Origin: Gari tellinella
Taxonomy: Eukaryota > Mollusca > Bivalvia > Cardiida > Psammobiidae
NCBI GenBank assembly: GCA_922989275.2
Contig: OV277872.1
Span: forward strand, 26,676,119-26,740,118
DNA length: 64,000 nt
Direction: 5' to 3'
The position numbers were made by a program, and so were the translations under genes. Every line of letters begins with the position of its first letter. Position 1 is the first letter of the stretch. The notes below the pieces were generated by a model that was given only the letters and a program-made list of their open reading frames with translations, searched no databases and was not told the origin of the DNA. This document shows, piece by piece, positions 31,603 to 42,630 of the stretch.

Positions 31603-32044
31603 CCCATTACTCCATAGCCTGTTTCTAGTTTAGAAATCAAGTGACCACTTAAAGCAGGTTGAAAGTAAAGCAGAATGTGCTTCTTTCAGTCTGCTTTAAG
31701 CTACCATCTGCTAGAATATAGGAAAGAGTTCTTATGATACATATTCAGACTTTATAAAGTGGAATTATTTTCTTCAGTGGAGGAATAATGTCAAGGCATA
31801 AAAAGGTGTATTTATGGGGTGATGGGTTTATGAAAGTTGAATACTTGAAGCAGGTTAAAAGTAAAGCAGAATGTGACTTTAGGCACATTCTGTTTTACTT
31901 TCAGGCTAATTTAAGCTACCATATTCTAGGATATAGATAATATTTCTGATGGTATGTTTTTATGGCTGTATAAATTGGAACTATTTTCTTCAATGGAGGA
32001 ATAAATTAGGGGTGCAAAAAGGTACATGTATGGGGTAATGGGTT
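31603..32044. mobile_element. Two adjacent H2-family TTAA MITEs
   Basis: The first copy runs from TTAA-CCCATTACTCCATAGCC (31599) to ATGGGGTGATGGG-TTTA (about 31825). The second, left-truncated, runs from about 31838 (CTTGAAGCAGGTTAAAAGTA) to ATGGGGTAATGGG-TTAA (32045-32048). Both have the hairpin core; the first has lost most of the apex. Confidence 0.65.
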
Positions 32045-32547
32045 AAAAACAACTATTGTTTGTTTCTGTGGCCATATATTGCAATTCATGTCAGTTCACA
32101 TTTAACTGTGCCTGGTTAATTTTTGTTACTTGATACATACGCATATGCCAAAGGTATTGGTTTTGATGTATCTCATCAGATGATAACGTATTATGTTGAC
32201 TGTGATAAGCCAATAGGTATTGGCATTAAATATGAAAATCAGTTGATACATGATTATTTTGTTTGTTTGTTATTTTCCCCTTAATTGCTCATATGTGAGC
32301 ATAGTTTCGAACTTTCCATTCAACTTCCATATGTACGTGGATATGTGGTTATTAGAATATATACTAGCCCTCTGTTATCGTCACCAGTTTCGACAAGTTA
32401 CATTTTGACATTTGTTTGACAGTTAAAAAACATCTTGACCTGCCCCCCGACCTTGATTTTCGGCAAGAGTTACTCCGATTGGCTAACACGTCACATGGTC
32501 CGGAAAACATGCGGTTGGTTCTGAACCCTCGCATAGAGCGTGTTTAT
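32045..32547. other. Interval without recognised feature
   Basis: Mostly AT-rich. One GGTCCGGAAAACATG near 32500 resembles the pogo subterminal motif. Nothing else assigned. Confidence 0.4.
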
Positions 32548-33246
32548 ACCATTGATATCTTAAAATAACCTAGATCGGCTGTAGGCCAATCAGCGACGGT
32601 CACCGAGAAGCCATCTTGGTTAGTGTATGCTATTCATGTTCCAATGGTCTGGTGCACGTCGTATTGCGGTAAATTAATGACGTTACATGCTGTGCGCAGT
32701 AATCCCGTCTACGTTGACAGTGCGTCATTGACTACAGAAGTTGCTAAGAAGCGTTCCATAGTTGCTATGATTAACCGATGATTTTAATTAGTTACATAAG
32801 AATTACCATCATTTTGTGCTTATTATCGTTATATTGTCGTTTTACAGTGCATACTTATGTTACAAGATGTATGAAGTACGAATTCGTTCTTAAATGAAAC
32901 AGGGATTATTCTGTCGCAGAATGCAAGTGAGAGAAATTCTCTCATTTGTCAAAAAAAGTGAGAGATTTTTTTAGATGATGAGAGAAATTTTAATTGGTAG
33001 TCTGTTTGTACCAACAAGCACTACTGCTATATCTACTGCTTGAGAATTTTGTGTAAATAAAATTTATATGACATGGAACTGTTATTCTTCTTCTCCTTAT
33101 CGAAATCTAGTGAAAAGATTTAATCCATACCATAAATTAATAGTTTACCGCACGCGCCATTAGCATATATGTTATCGGCAGATTCATTTTCGTCTGTAGA
33201 GGGTCAGTTCGACAAAAATTATCTTAAGATATCTATGGTTTATACA
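32548..33246. mobile_element. Possible TIR element of about 700 bp
   Basis: GTTTATACCATTGATATCTTAAAATAA near 32548 and TTATCTTAAGATATCTATGG-TTTATACAAC near 33219 are inverted complements over about 28 bp with a few mismatches. No coding capacity. A target duplication was not found. Confidence 0.45.
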
Positions 33247-33794
33247 ACTTTCAATTGGCATAGGATCGTAAACGGGTGCTTGTGAATTCGCCTAGAGACG
33301 AACTCGCCTACAATTAGATATATAGTAACCGAAATGGTGAATTCGCCTATAAAGCAATTATGATAGTTATTGTATTTCACACCTTGTAGTACAGGTGTAT
33401 CTACCGTTTACAAGTAGATAAAATAATTTTTTTTGTAGAGGATCCACTTATCTTGTTGTTTTGTTATCCAGATATTTTTTTTAACAAAATGAAAGATCAG
33501 TGTAGCACCTAATCACTACACCCAGATTTGACAACCTGTTTGAAAGGGGGTGATGCCAACGTAGAATACATCATTTTACATATTGAAAGCAAAACTGCCG
33601 CTTGCACAGGTCTACATAAAAAATTATTAACACCTGCATATGATGATCAGGGGCTACACTTATCACCCCATCTTAGTAAACACAACCTGAAAACAAAGTT
33701 TTGTTATGTTATCTATCAATACCTTAATATAGGTGTGAAATTCAATCACTATATAATTACTTTCTAGGCGAATTCACTATTTAGTTTACTATAT

Positions 33795-34803
33795 CCTAGT
33801 GTTACCAGTTTTGACGCCCTTAAGCGATAAACTCGCCGTAATTTCTGACAGCTATAAAATGAATGTGAATAAAACTATTTCTGAAGCTAAATGTGCTCAG
33901 TTAATGATAAAAATGATGTAACATACAAGTTGAAATGCCCCAGTTGTTCAGAGCATAGCCGATTATAACATATGGAGAAAGCCGGCATATTTGTTGGGAG
34001 TAACCTATTTTGACGCTTCTGATTGATTGACCTATATTACAATAATTATAGAGTTACAAATTAATTCCATACTGTGATGCATTGTGTACGCTATATTTAA
34101 TTTGGACATGTTTGGTTTATCCATTTCTGTTTCATATTTGCCATGATTTTCAAACAATTTAAAATATAAATACAGAAAAGAGTATAAATGTGACTTTGAA
34201 CTTATATTAAAAGAAGGGGTGGTTTTGATTTGTGTCCCTCTCTCCCTAAAATTATCCAAAGCCTAAATCATGGGTGTTCGGGAGTAGCTCATAGAATTGG
34301 CATTGGATGCCTTAAATGAAAATAATAAACTAAGATACATTTTCCATAAATTTATAGTGTATATATAAGCCAATTAGTAATGACATAAGCATGTTCTCAC
34401 TGATTCTTATATAAGCGTACACCTACTAAACAGTGAATTGTTTTTAAATAGCCAGATAATTGATTGTCACGTGACTGTCAAGCGAGAAGATAAATATGAT
34501 TGGGTGTTCCTGACAACTGAGCGTCGAAGTTTTCCATGATCATTTAAATACAGAAAACGGCTTATAAACTTCCGCACTTTATTGCATTAGTGAAAATACA
34601 TAAAAATGCATTGAGAAAAGTAAAACTGTCATATTTCTCCCTTTGCATATCTGATTATTCACATTTTTGAAGCAGAGCGTAGTTTTTCGTGTTTACAAAC
34701 GATAGCAAGTGTGCATGTTACACCAAGATGGTTGAATTGGCCAAATGACTAGTAAACAAATATGGCGTCAAAATAGGTGAGCGTCAAAACGGGTGAGCGG
34801 ACG
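33795..34803. mobile_element. Possible TIR element with TTTTGACGC ends
   Basis: TTACCAGTTTTGACGCCC (33797) pairs with GAGCGTCAAAACGGGTGAG (34783). A second tier, TAACCTATTTTGACGC (34003), pairs with GCGTCAAAATAGGTGA (34766). The two tiers suggest a repeated binding motif or one element in another. The interior is non-coding. Confidence 0.4.
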
Positions 34804-35049
34804 AGATTTACAGTCACAAGGCCGACCCTACCTAAGGCCGACCTTAATTTGTATAGTAGACCTATAGTCACAAGGCCGACCTTATGTCTATATAGCAATT
34901 TAGGTTTTCACACCTCTTTTACAGGCATGTATTTGATGGTAGATTGTATTTATATAACCGACACGAGCGGCAATTGTTGCAAATACCCCCAAAAATAGTT
35001 CAGATCCAGATCCTGATAAAAAAAATCATGTAATTTTAAGATAGCTAGA

Positions 35050-35082
35050 CCACGAATGAAGAACGTCGTTCTTCATTCGTGG
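35050..35082. repeat. Perfect 16-bp-arm palindrome inserted in copy B
   Basis: CCACGAATGAAGAACG, a single T, then the exact complement. Copy A has no such block at the matching place (18370-18400). TAG lies on both sides of the extra sequence. It may be a very small palindromic insertion. Confidence 0.6.
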
Positions 35083-36149
35083 ATAGACATGTAATTGTTT
35101 ATAAATACATATTAAACATTGATGTTTGTATATAACCGACACGAGTCGGCAATTGTCGCAAAAAACGTAATTATAGTTCAGATCCAGATCATGATCACCA
35201 TAATATTTTTCTTTTGAAAAGGATGTTATTTAAAAAAAAAAAAGTTTGTAAATGACATGTTTATAAATAATTCTTAAACATTTATGTTTTTATCAATGAT
35301 AGCCTATTCCATACGGGTGCATTTATAGTCAGAAAAACGTTAGATCAAATCAGAAATTGGATTATCTCTAGTAGCACCACGTGCCATACGCGTGCCATCG
35401 TCAATACAAAATTAAGTAACTGTTATTAAATATCCAGTGCCTTACCATTTAAAAATTATGATTAAAAGTTGATTATGTCATGTGTATATTATATATTGTT
35501 TAAGATCCTGATCTAATACTGATATAAGCTGGGTTAGTTAGATCAAAAGTGAACGTTAAGTTCTCTAGCGCCGCGTGCCATACTGATAATGTATTAATTT
35601 GTATTTACAAGTGTTGAAATGTGGCAGCTTAAAGCTGACCCTTGCCCTGGCAACGAGCCACCAGCATCTCCAGCACTGGTTTTGATTGAATTAAATAAAG
35701 GTATAATTAGGGAGAGTTGGCAGCCCTGTTCAGGTACTTTTATGTTAAATGTGGCTAAATATATTTTTTGTCATTCTATGATTTATGTTAAATGTAGCTA
35801 AATATGTTTCTCGTCAGTGTACACTGTAATATAAAAACATATAAAAGTGAGTTGTGTCAAATGTGTGTGCGTTTTGAATATATATGTATTGCTTCTTGGT
35901 GTGTTAAAGGAAGAGAATATTAACAATTTCAAAAAACGTCGCATTCTGTTTTATTTTCTTTCCCTATAGAAAATCTAATCACGGTTTACACATTGAATTC
36001 AGACACTGTACAGTTGTACACTCTGTAAAAGATACAAAACAAAACGTTATCAAGAGATTTTTTCGATGATGATCTGGGTCTGAACTACCTATATATATAC
36101 AACAACAACTGACCATCACCTGGGTCTGAGGTATTAACCCACCCCATAG

Positions 36150-39100
36150 CAGTGTTTTCTCTAGAGCCAAAAAATAGGGGGTCAAGTTTGACCCCCTGGT
36201 TAAAAAACTGGGGGTCATTTATAAAAAACAGGGGTCATATATTTCTGATTTCAATGATTTTAATTATTGCATATATAACAAAAGTTACAACTAACTGTAT
36301 GGCTCCAGGATGATTTGAAGTATTGACACAATAGCAGAATGACAAGAATCTAAGTTATTTAATGAAATATATATGAGCAAGCAGTGTAGACACTTGCCAT
36401 CCAGCTTTTACAGCTGTCTGGTAAATGTCTACCCTGTTACCAAGATGCAGAAGGGTGTACTTAATATAGAGGTTTTATCATGAATCACTTAAAAAATTAC
36501 AGTAATAGTTTTCTGGTCAGATACAAACACAAGCAGTTTAAGTCAAATAGACTGATCTACTGGGAGAACAGCTTTCTCTTTCTGGACTTTCTCCATTTTT
36601 GGAAAGCCAGGTTGAAGTCAAATGTTTCAATAGGGGGACCAAGAGAAATCTTCATGAGGGTGTTTAGCCTTTCACTGGATAGTCTATTCCTTGTAGACAC
36701 TTTGATGTCATTTTGCACACTAAAACCCCTTTCTACAGTTGCTGTTTGCAATGGAGCAAGGACAGCAATCATGCTGAGTGTTTTCAGATTAGGGAAACTG
36801 TCTGGGTGATTGTTGCTCAATAGTTTCCAAGTTTCATGAACAGTGTGGCATGGATACTGTTGCTGAGTAACAAGCTCTTTGCACTGGCTCCATTCAATAA
36901 GAGTTTCTTCAGGATTTATCACAGGAGGTTTTCCAGCAGATTCTTTTCCAAAATGTTCAGTCAGAGTCTTGATCTGTTGGACACCATATTGCTGCCTATC
37001 CGTGGCAGACATCAGGTTCAAACCACGTAGGCTAAGCACAGCCATGCATGACACAAGATCTATGTCTACTGCAGGGAAACGCCTTTCAAGTTCACTTATC
37101 AAGCTGCTTAGAAAGTCTAGTCTAGTTTTTTTAAATTGCTGTCTCATAACTGGGGTATCTGTCACCTTCACACCTTTGAATTCAGTTAGTTTATCTCCTG
37201 CACTCTGCATGAACTCTGTGAGACAATTACCATCATTGGTCTTTAGCCACTGTAACTGCTGTATAACACTATCAACACTGGGTCTCAGCATAGACACATC
37301 AATGTTTTCTTTTTGAAAAAACATACTCAACTGAGTAACCTTTGGTATAATATCCATTAACAGATATGTGACAGCAATAAAGACAAATGAAGTAATTTTC
37401 TTGAAAAAACCCTTGGCTGTGCTGTCATTTGCAGCTTCCACTTGTGTTTCCATGAATGTTGCAAGGGAAGCCCATGTTCTGTGAATGGCTTCCAGTGCAG
37501 CATACATGGAAAACCACCTGACACTATGGAGTTCTTTGTACTGAATGGTTGGATCTTTTAGAACAGTTTGGATCTCTTTAACTTTTTCTCTCCTGAGTGC
37601 TGACCTTTTAAAGTAGTAAAATATGTCACCCAGGATTGTTTGGTAATTTTTCAAATAAGGCACTTTCTGAGCAGCTTGACTTGTGGCTAAGGCTAGTTTA
37701 TGAGCAATGCAGTGAATACCAAACACAAGTGGAGAATCATTCTTTCTTACCAGGGCAACAAAACCATTTTTATGCCCAGTCATTACTGATGCTCCATCGG
37801 ATCCAATGACAGCCAGTTTGCATATATCAATATTTCTTGAGCTCAGAGTGGATTTTACAGATTCATAAATTGTTGATGCAGTTCCATCTTTGATGTGTAA
37901 ATTATCAAGGAAATGTGTTTCAACCTGAAAGTCTTCATTCAGAATTCTTACATACAGAAGCAACTTTTTGGTGATTGAAATGTCACAACTTTCATCAAGT
38001 AACAGTGCAAAAAAACGATTATTCATTAACTTTGAATTCAAATCATTGGTCAAAACACATGCAATTGAATCTTGCATTTCCTCAGCAGCAGTGTGTGATG
38101 TGTAACTTGTAGAAGTCCCAACAGATAGTTCATCTGCAAATGTACACCCTTGAAGTTGTAAAAAGTCCATTAAAGACTTGTATTTAATGGTAGGGAGTTG
38201 CTCTTTACAAAGCCAATACACTGTTCTCATGGCAGCAATGACGGAGTCAATTTTTTTAGCAACTTTTGAATCGATCTGATTTTTCATTGTCTTGCGCAAT
38301 GCCTGAGATTCTAATGCAGCTTTATGCTGATTAGAATTGACATGCCGAGTTAAAGTTGAATTTCTGAAATTTGTACAACCTCTTGTGAAAGGGTTTTCCT
38401 TTCCTTCCTGTTCACATACAGTACATGTCATTTTACCATATTCAAAACGTAACCAAAAGTTCTTTTTGAGCCATTCAGATCTGAATTGTCGCGAGGCAAG
38501 AGTCGCCGTTGTTTCGGGTGGAGTCTCCTGAGTCTCTTTACCGACACTCGTTTGGGATTCGCTACTCGAAGGTGTTGGGTCGCGGTCATCGCCAATATCA
38601 GTTTCAGGGTTTTTTTTGGTAAAAAAGGCAGTCAGTCGCCGTTGTTTTACTCTTGGAGCAGACATTGTTTGTCGTTTTATTCATTTGACGTATCGCGGGA
38701 ACTTACCAGACATTGTAACTTGTTATTCGGGCGCCGAAACGTATATCGGACTAGGCCTATATCTATGTATCAACAAAACGTTATTATTTAAGTTTATTAT
38801 ATTAGTTGCACGTCTGTATTCAATCAGATATGAGCGTATTGGGTCGAAGGTTAAAAAATATTCAATGTTTCCTAATTAATTACGCATTGGTTTGAAATCG
38901 CCGAGTCAGTACCGAGATACGTAACTTGAACGGAAAATCGCATCGGAAATTGCACCGGATAAGCCAGCAAGTGCTCACGCATGCGCAGAATGATCACAAC
39001 AAGTAAACACAATCATTGCTACTCGACGCCGACTTTCGATTTATACCATGAAGATTTCTTCGGAATTAAAGATGCCATTTAGGGCTGAAAAAATGTTGCG

Positions 39101-39189
39101 TCAAAAAAAACGCAGGTTACAAATCTGGTTGCGTCAAGCGTGAATTTTCTGCGCCAAAAACGCAAAAACGCGCTCTCGAGAAAACACTG
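36150..39189 (-). mobile_element. Intact-looking autonomous hAT transposon
   Basis: About 3.04 kb with ends CAGTGTTTTCTCTAGAG and CTCTCGAGAAAACACTG, which are inverted repeats with one mismatch. CCATAG flanks both sides (36144-36149 and 39190-39195), a 6-bp target duplication rather than the 8 bp usual for hAT. One uninterrupted transposase frame lies between the ends on the minus strand. Near the left end GGGGGTCAAG and CTTGACCCCC-type short inverted motifs occur. It is the youngest layer of a four-level nest (pogo, copy B, H2 MITE, hAT). Confidence 0.88.
36557..38665 (-). CDS. hAT-superfamily transposase, full-length frame
   Basis: 702 residues without interruption. The N-terminus contains QRRLTAFF (Q8 to F15), matching the PCNA-binding PIP box QxxLxxFF. 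A TTF/BED-like zinc finger follows (C81, C84, H108, H114) in a domain beginning SEWLKKNFWLRFEYGK. Catalytic hAT residues are recognisable: D224 (LLLDES), D290 (GSDGASVMTG), the CxxH pair C319/H322 (CIAHKLAL) and E645 in ATVERGFS. The ERGFS...RNRLSSERLNTLM region is the hAT dimerisation domain, and KWRKSRKRK near the C-terminus could be a nuclear signal. It would act in the nucleus, excising and inserting the element. Related domesticated proteins (ZNF862-like) exist, but TIRs and target duplication show this is a transposon copy. The start is the first ATG in frame, 0.5 kb inside the TIR. Confidence 0.9.
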   Translation of the reverse strand: MSAPRVKQRRLTAFFTKKNPETDIGDDRDPTPSSSESQTSVGKETQETPPETTATLASRQFRSEWLKKNFWLRFEYGKMTCTVCEQEGKENPFTRGCTNFRNSTLTRHVNSNQHKAALESQALRKTMKNQIDSKVAKKIDSVIAAMRTVYWLCKEQLPTIKYKSLMDFLQLQGCTFADELSVGTSTSYTSHTAAEEMQDSIACVLTNDLNSKLMNNRFFALLLDESCDISITKKLLLYVRILNEDFQVETHFLDNLHIKDGTASTIYESVKSTLSSRNIDICKLAVIGSDGASVMTGHKNGFVALVRKNDSPLVFGIHCIAHKLALATSQAAQKVPYLKNYQTILGDIFYYFKRSALRREKVKEIQTVLKDPTIQYKELHSVRWFSMYAALEAIHRTWASLATFMETQVEAANDSTAKGFFKKITSFVFIAVTYLLMDIIPKVTQLSMFFQKENIDVSMLRPSVDSVIQQLQWLKTNDGNCLTEFMQSAGDKLTEFKGVKVTDTPVMRQQFKKTRLDFLSSLISELERRFPAVDIDLVSCMAVLSLRGLNLMSATDRQQYGVQQIKTLTEHFGKESAGKPPVINPEETLIEWSQCKELVTQQQYPCHTVHETWKLLSNNHPDSFPNLKTLSMIAVLAPLQTATVERGFSVQNDIKVSTRNRLSSERLNTLMKISLGPPIETFDFNLAFQKWRKSRKRKLFSQ

Positions 39190-39881
39190 CCATAGTCTGC
39201 TTCTAGTTTTGATTAAAGCAGGTTGAACGTAAAGCAGAATGTGCCATATATTCTGCTTTACGTTCAGTCTGCTTTAAGCTCCCCTCTGCTAGAATATAGA
39301 AAATATATCATAAGTTACATATTCATAAATATATATTATGGAACCATTTTTTGTCACAGTAAGAATAAATAAAGTAGTTAAAAGGCGTATTTATGGGGTA
39401 ATGGGTTAAGTAAGTGAATTACCCATAAATAGCCTACTGTAATGAAATTCTGCAATGACACTCATTTGAATCAAATATAAAGCGATTATGATCTGGGTAT
39501 GAACAATTAAGATTTTATGCGTCTATCGATAATTGTCACCACGCGCCTAACATACCTGTAAAATAGGTGTGAAACCTAAATTGCTCTATAAAGATAAGGT
39601 CGGCCTTGTGACTATATGTGTACTATACAAATTAAGGTCGGCCTTAGGTAGGGTCGGCCTTGTGACTATCAACCGCGGACGATATATCTAATTGTAGGCG
39701 AGTTCGTCTCTAGGCGAATTCACCATAAACCATCGTAAACACTGTGTGTCATTTGACAAATACAGTTACAAGGATGAGACACCTGGCCTTCAGAATATGT
39801 GAAGTTTTAGTAATTTGTACATTGTCGTGAGTAGCTGACATCGATTTTATTGTTAGTGGTCCGGAACCCCTACACTGACTG

Positions 39882-40129
39882 TACTCGTAGGTTACAGTAT
39901 GTGACTATCAACCATCACAGACAGGTCACAGATCGCCGACTCTGGGACTGTCCATTCAGATTCTGGAACCTGTTCTATACAGTCGAACACATTGCCCGTT
40001 ATAAACTATCTCAGAAGTACTGATAACTTTAAAAAGCATCTTTATTTACCTTTTCAACAGTTTGTTTTTAGCGGCAGGAAGCGGAATGTATTGTGGATTA
40101 GACTAAAACACGGATGGACATGCGGTCCG
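39882..40129. other. Short spacer between two large elements
   Basis: Between the pogo right flank and the foldback element. No feature seen. Confidence 0.5.
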
Positions 40130-40633
40130 TTTAATCACCGGTAGGCCTAAAACACCGGTAGGCCTAAAACACGAAATGGAAATATTTTGGCGAAATGGAC
40201 GAAATGGAAATTTTGATGGCGAAATGGAAATTTATTTTTCGGAAATCAGATATAAAAGCATAGAATTAAGTTTTAATTCAAATTTTATTGTTTCTGTTTA
40301 TACAGATACTAGTTTTAGACAGGTGGCAGTAATTTAAAACCGATTTTTCACACTTGTGAGTAGATATATCTCTATATATGAAGAATATTTCCATTTCGCC
40401 ACGGCGAAATGGAAATTTATGTTTTGGAAATCAGTTATATTAGTATATAACAAAGTTTTAAATCAAGATTGATTGTTTCAGTATATATTGAAACTAGTTT
40501 TAAGACAGGTTGCTATGACAAAAACCCGATTTTTAATACTTGAGGGTAGATATATATAGCTCTAATTTATTTTTCTGAAATCAGATATATGAACATAGAA
40601 TAAAGTTTAAAATCTTTTTTTTTATTTCAGTAT

Positions 40634-42240
40634 ATACGAGGGCTGTCCCAAAACACCGTGGACAAATATTTTTTTTGAAGAACCCGACGTATTATTTCTA
40701 TGATTTTTTTACTGATGCTATTTCAAACATTTTCACATTTGTAGAATAAAGATTGAGGTTCATTAACAAACTTGACCCTTATTTATTAGCAAATATTAAT
40801 TGCTGGTAAGATTGTGCGGCGCACGCAAAAATCTTGCAGGTAGATTTAAAGGTGTGCATCTTTCAACCTCCTACAATGCAACTTCGAGTTTGAATTCGCG
40901 CGAAATTGCGTCATGAACGTTGACGTTGCTATGTATGACGTCATCCTGGAAAATATCATTAACGTAGCGGTATTTTGAAAGGTAGTGACTAGGGGTACGT
41001 GACCGTACCTCTAATATTTGAAATTAGCGGTACGGTCACGTACCCCTAGCGAGCCCTATGAGGGTTGACTAGGGGTACGTGAGTCCAAAACACTATTAAG
41101 AAACACTTTATTTTGTCTGCAGATACGTTTATATCGATGCTAATGTTACTAATATCTCATTTCAACCTTCTATTCCGACTGTTTAACGCAGAAAAGCAAA
41201 GAAACTTCATATAAAAAAAAATCCATATCGGCATTTTTTTCACGGCAGCGAAAACTATACCTATGTTTAAAGAACGTTCACATATTTTTACAAGCATGTA
41301 TAATTATGCAATAACATCTTTATTTAGAATAATTGCACTGTCTATTTGCGATCAATTGTCAAACGTGTTTTTGAGTTGATTTTTGTAACATGTTATTAAC
41401 CAGCAAACTTACATGTTCGATACTTAATGGGAGCCGAAGCTTCGATTGTTTTTATTTTCTCAGATATACCACTTTATATTCAACACTAAATTAGGAAGAT
41501 ACATCAGCAGTAATTTCGAACAAGAATATTATATAAAATGTTAGTTATGAATCAAATTAATCCTTTATAAGAAAAAAAACACTTAACATTGGTCACGGAT
41601 TTTCAGATATCGGGCGTATCTGACGATAATTAACCCTATACATATATGCGGAATACATCTATTCTCATTGCTGCCGTGAGAACAAGTTGGGTGGTGAACA
41701 TATGTTGCTACATAGTTTAAATGACTCACGTACCCCTAGTCAACCCTCACAGGGCTCGCTAGGGGTACGTGACCGTACCGCTAATTTCAAATATTAGAGG
41801 TACGGTCACGTACCCCTAGTCACTACCATTTTGAAAACATCTGTAGGGTTATCGCGAATGGTACCGTGCTCTGAAAACACTAGAATTGACGATGTCAACG
41901 GAAAGTGCGGCGCAGCATAATGTTATAGAATACTGTGTTAGGTTAAATATGACCCCGACACAGACGTTTAAACAACTGTAATCAACAGAAAAGTATAAAT
42001 CAGCATCTTGTTCTCTGATCTCCAAACAGCATAAGCATTTTCAGAAGGATGGATTGAAAATTAGTTTACAAAGACGGGATGGCTGATATGAATTGACGGC
42101 TTAATTGTAGAAAGACGTCAGGTGCGTTATCAATGGTGATCAGCATCTTGCGGTGATAAAAATTGTTGAAATTGTCTGGATCCATGAATACGTTGGAGAA
42201 GACGGTATAATTTTCCAATAAACGCGTTTACCACTGAGAT
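40634..42240 (+). pseudogene. Mariner-like element, decayed, inside the foldback
   Basis: The left end CGAGGGCTGTCCCAAAACACCG is a typical mariner terminus. Coding relics at 41890-42235 read MSTESAAQHNVIEYCVRLN, TPTQTFKQL, SLISKQHKHFQKDG and RRQVRYQ-like text in shifting frames, resembling the helix-turn-helix region of mariner transposases. No catalytic domain remains. A TA-flanked MITE (40985-41823) interrupts it. Confidence 0.65.
40985..41823. mobile_element. MITE with 101-bp compound terminal inverted repeats, TA target
   Basis: Arms 40985-41085 and 41723-41823 are complementary with one difference. Each arm is itself palindromic: CTAGGGGTACGTGACCGTACC and GGTACGGTCACGTACCCCTAG flank an AT-rich centre, and a third TAGGGGTACGTGA follows. 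TA flanks both ends. The 640-bp interior is non-coding. A Tc1/mariner-type origin is inferred from TA. Confidence 0.8.
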
Positions 42241-42409
42241 ACAGATCAATAGTCACACTTTTTTTTTAAAAAACTGTATTTTCATAATTTTAATGCGATT
42301 GTGTTTAGACGGAAATTGATAACGCATTCTCCAACGCTCATTTAACTGTTCCGCAAAGTTCCAAAAGATAACGACAAAATCATACAGACTAGTTTAACAT
42401 TTCATTATA

Positions 42410-42568
42410 CAGTAAAACCTTTCAATTATGACCACATAAAAAGCTAAGTGATTGCAATCGCATGTGCGAGCTATAAGCTATAAGACAGAATTCTCCGTTA
42501 AGAAGTCACCTGTCTTAAACGCCGGAAAATTAACACATTCTTGTGGTCGTAATAGGGATGTCTTACTG
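42410..42568. mobile_element. Pogo/Tigger-like MITE, 159 bp
   Basis: The ends are CAGTAAAACCTTTCAATTAT and its imperfect complement (ATAGGGATGTCTTACTG), continuing to GACCACA/TGTGGTC. TA flanks both sides (42408-42409, 42569-42570). CAGT termini and TA point to pogo/Tigger-type. Confidence 0.7.
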
Positions 42569-42630
42569 TATATGTGTATATAAAAATTATGTACAATCCC
42601 AAAAAAATAAATTATATATATATATATATA

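Larger units (their letters stand above)
36138..39405. mobile_element. TTAA MITE, family H2, split by a hAT transposon
   Basis: TTAA lies at 36134-36137 and 39406-39409. The ends CCCACCCCATAG and TTTATGGGGTAATGGG are of the H2 type. After the hAT (36150-39189) the text resumes as CCATAGTCTGCTTCTAG and the hairpin TTAAAGCAGGTTGAACGTAAAG. Copy A reads GAGGTATTAAGTAGGCC (26755) with one TTAA, an exact empty site. Confidence 0.88.
34806..39669. mobile_element. Large TIR element, copy B, nested in the pogo element
   Basis: The left end is AGTCACAAGGCCGACCCTACC and the right end its complement GGTCGGCCTTGTGACT. Inverted similarity continues for about 120 bp through GGTTTTCACACCTCTTTTACAGGCATGT. 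Without its MITE and hAT, copy B is about 1.6 kb and non-coding. It is paralogous to copy A and lacks A's nested elements, so it serves as their empty site. Confidence 0.7.
33283..39722. repeat. Paired 40-bp inverted repeat bracketing copy B
   Basis: GAATTCGCCTAGAGACGAAC and TCGCCTACAATTAGATATA (33283-33325) are exactly complementary to 39681-39722. The right copy starts about 12 bp outside copy B's right end, while the left lies 1.5 kb outside its left end. This may be the end pair of another element into which copy B and a 33795-34803 element inserted. Confidence 0.5.
27980..39881 (+). mobile_element. Pogo-like DNA transposon, about 11.9 kb, with nested insertions
   Basis: The terminal inverted repeats (CAGTTAGTCAAGGGGTTCCG at the left, its near complement CGGAACCCCTACACTGACTG at the right) extend about 27 bp with three mismatches. 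They are flanked by TA (27978-27979, 39882-39883). CAGT termini, TA target duplication and a CENP-B/pogo-type transposase agree. GTTCCGGACCA recurs inside the ends (27996, 28011, 28386 with one change, 32500 on the other strand), possibly transposase binding sites. Much of the length is later insertions: a Harbinger-type MITE, H2 MITEs, and copy B of the large TIR element. Confidence 0.8.

Noticed and set aside
36557..38665. Domesticated host gene of the ZNF862 type
   Set aside because: The frame sits between matching terminal repeats and a 6-bp target duplication inside a MITE, so it is a transposon copy.
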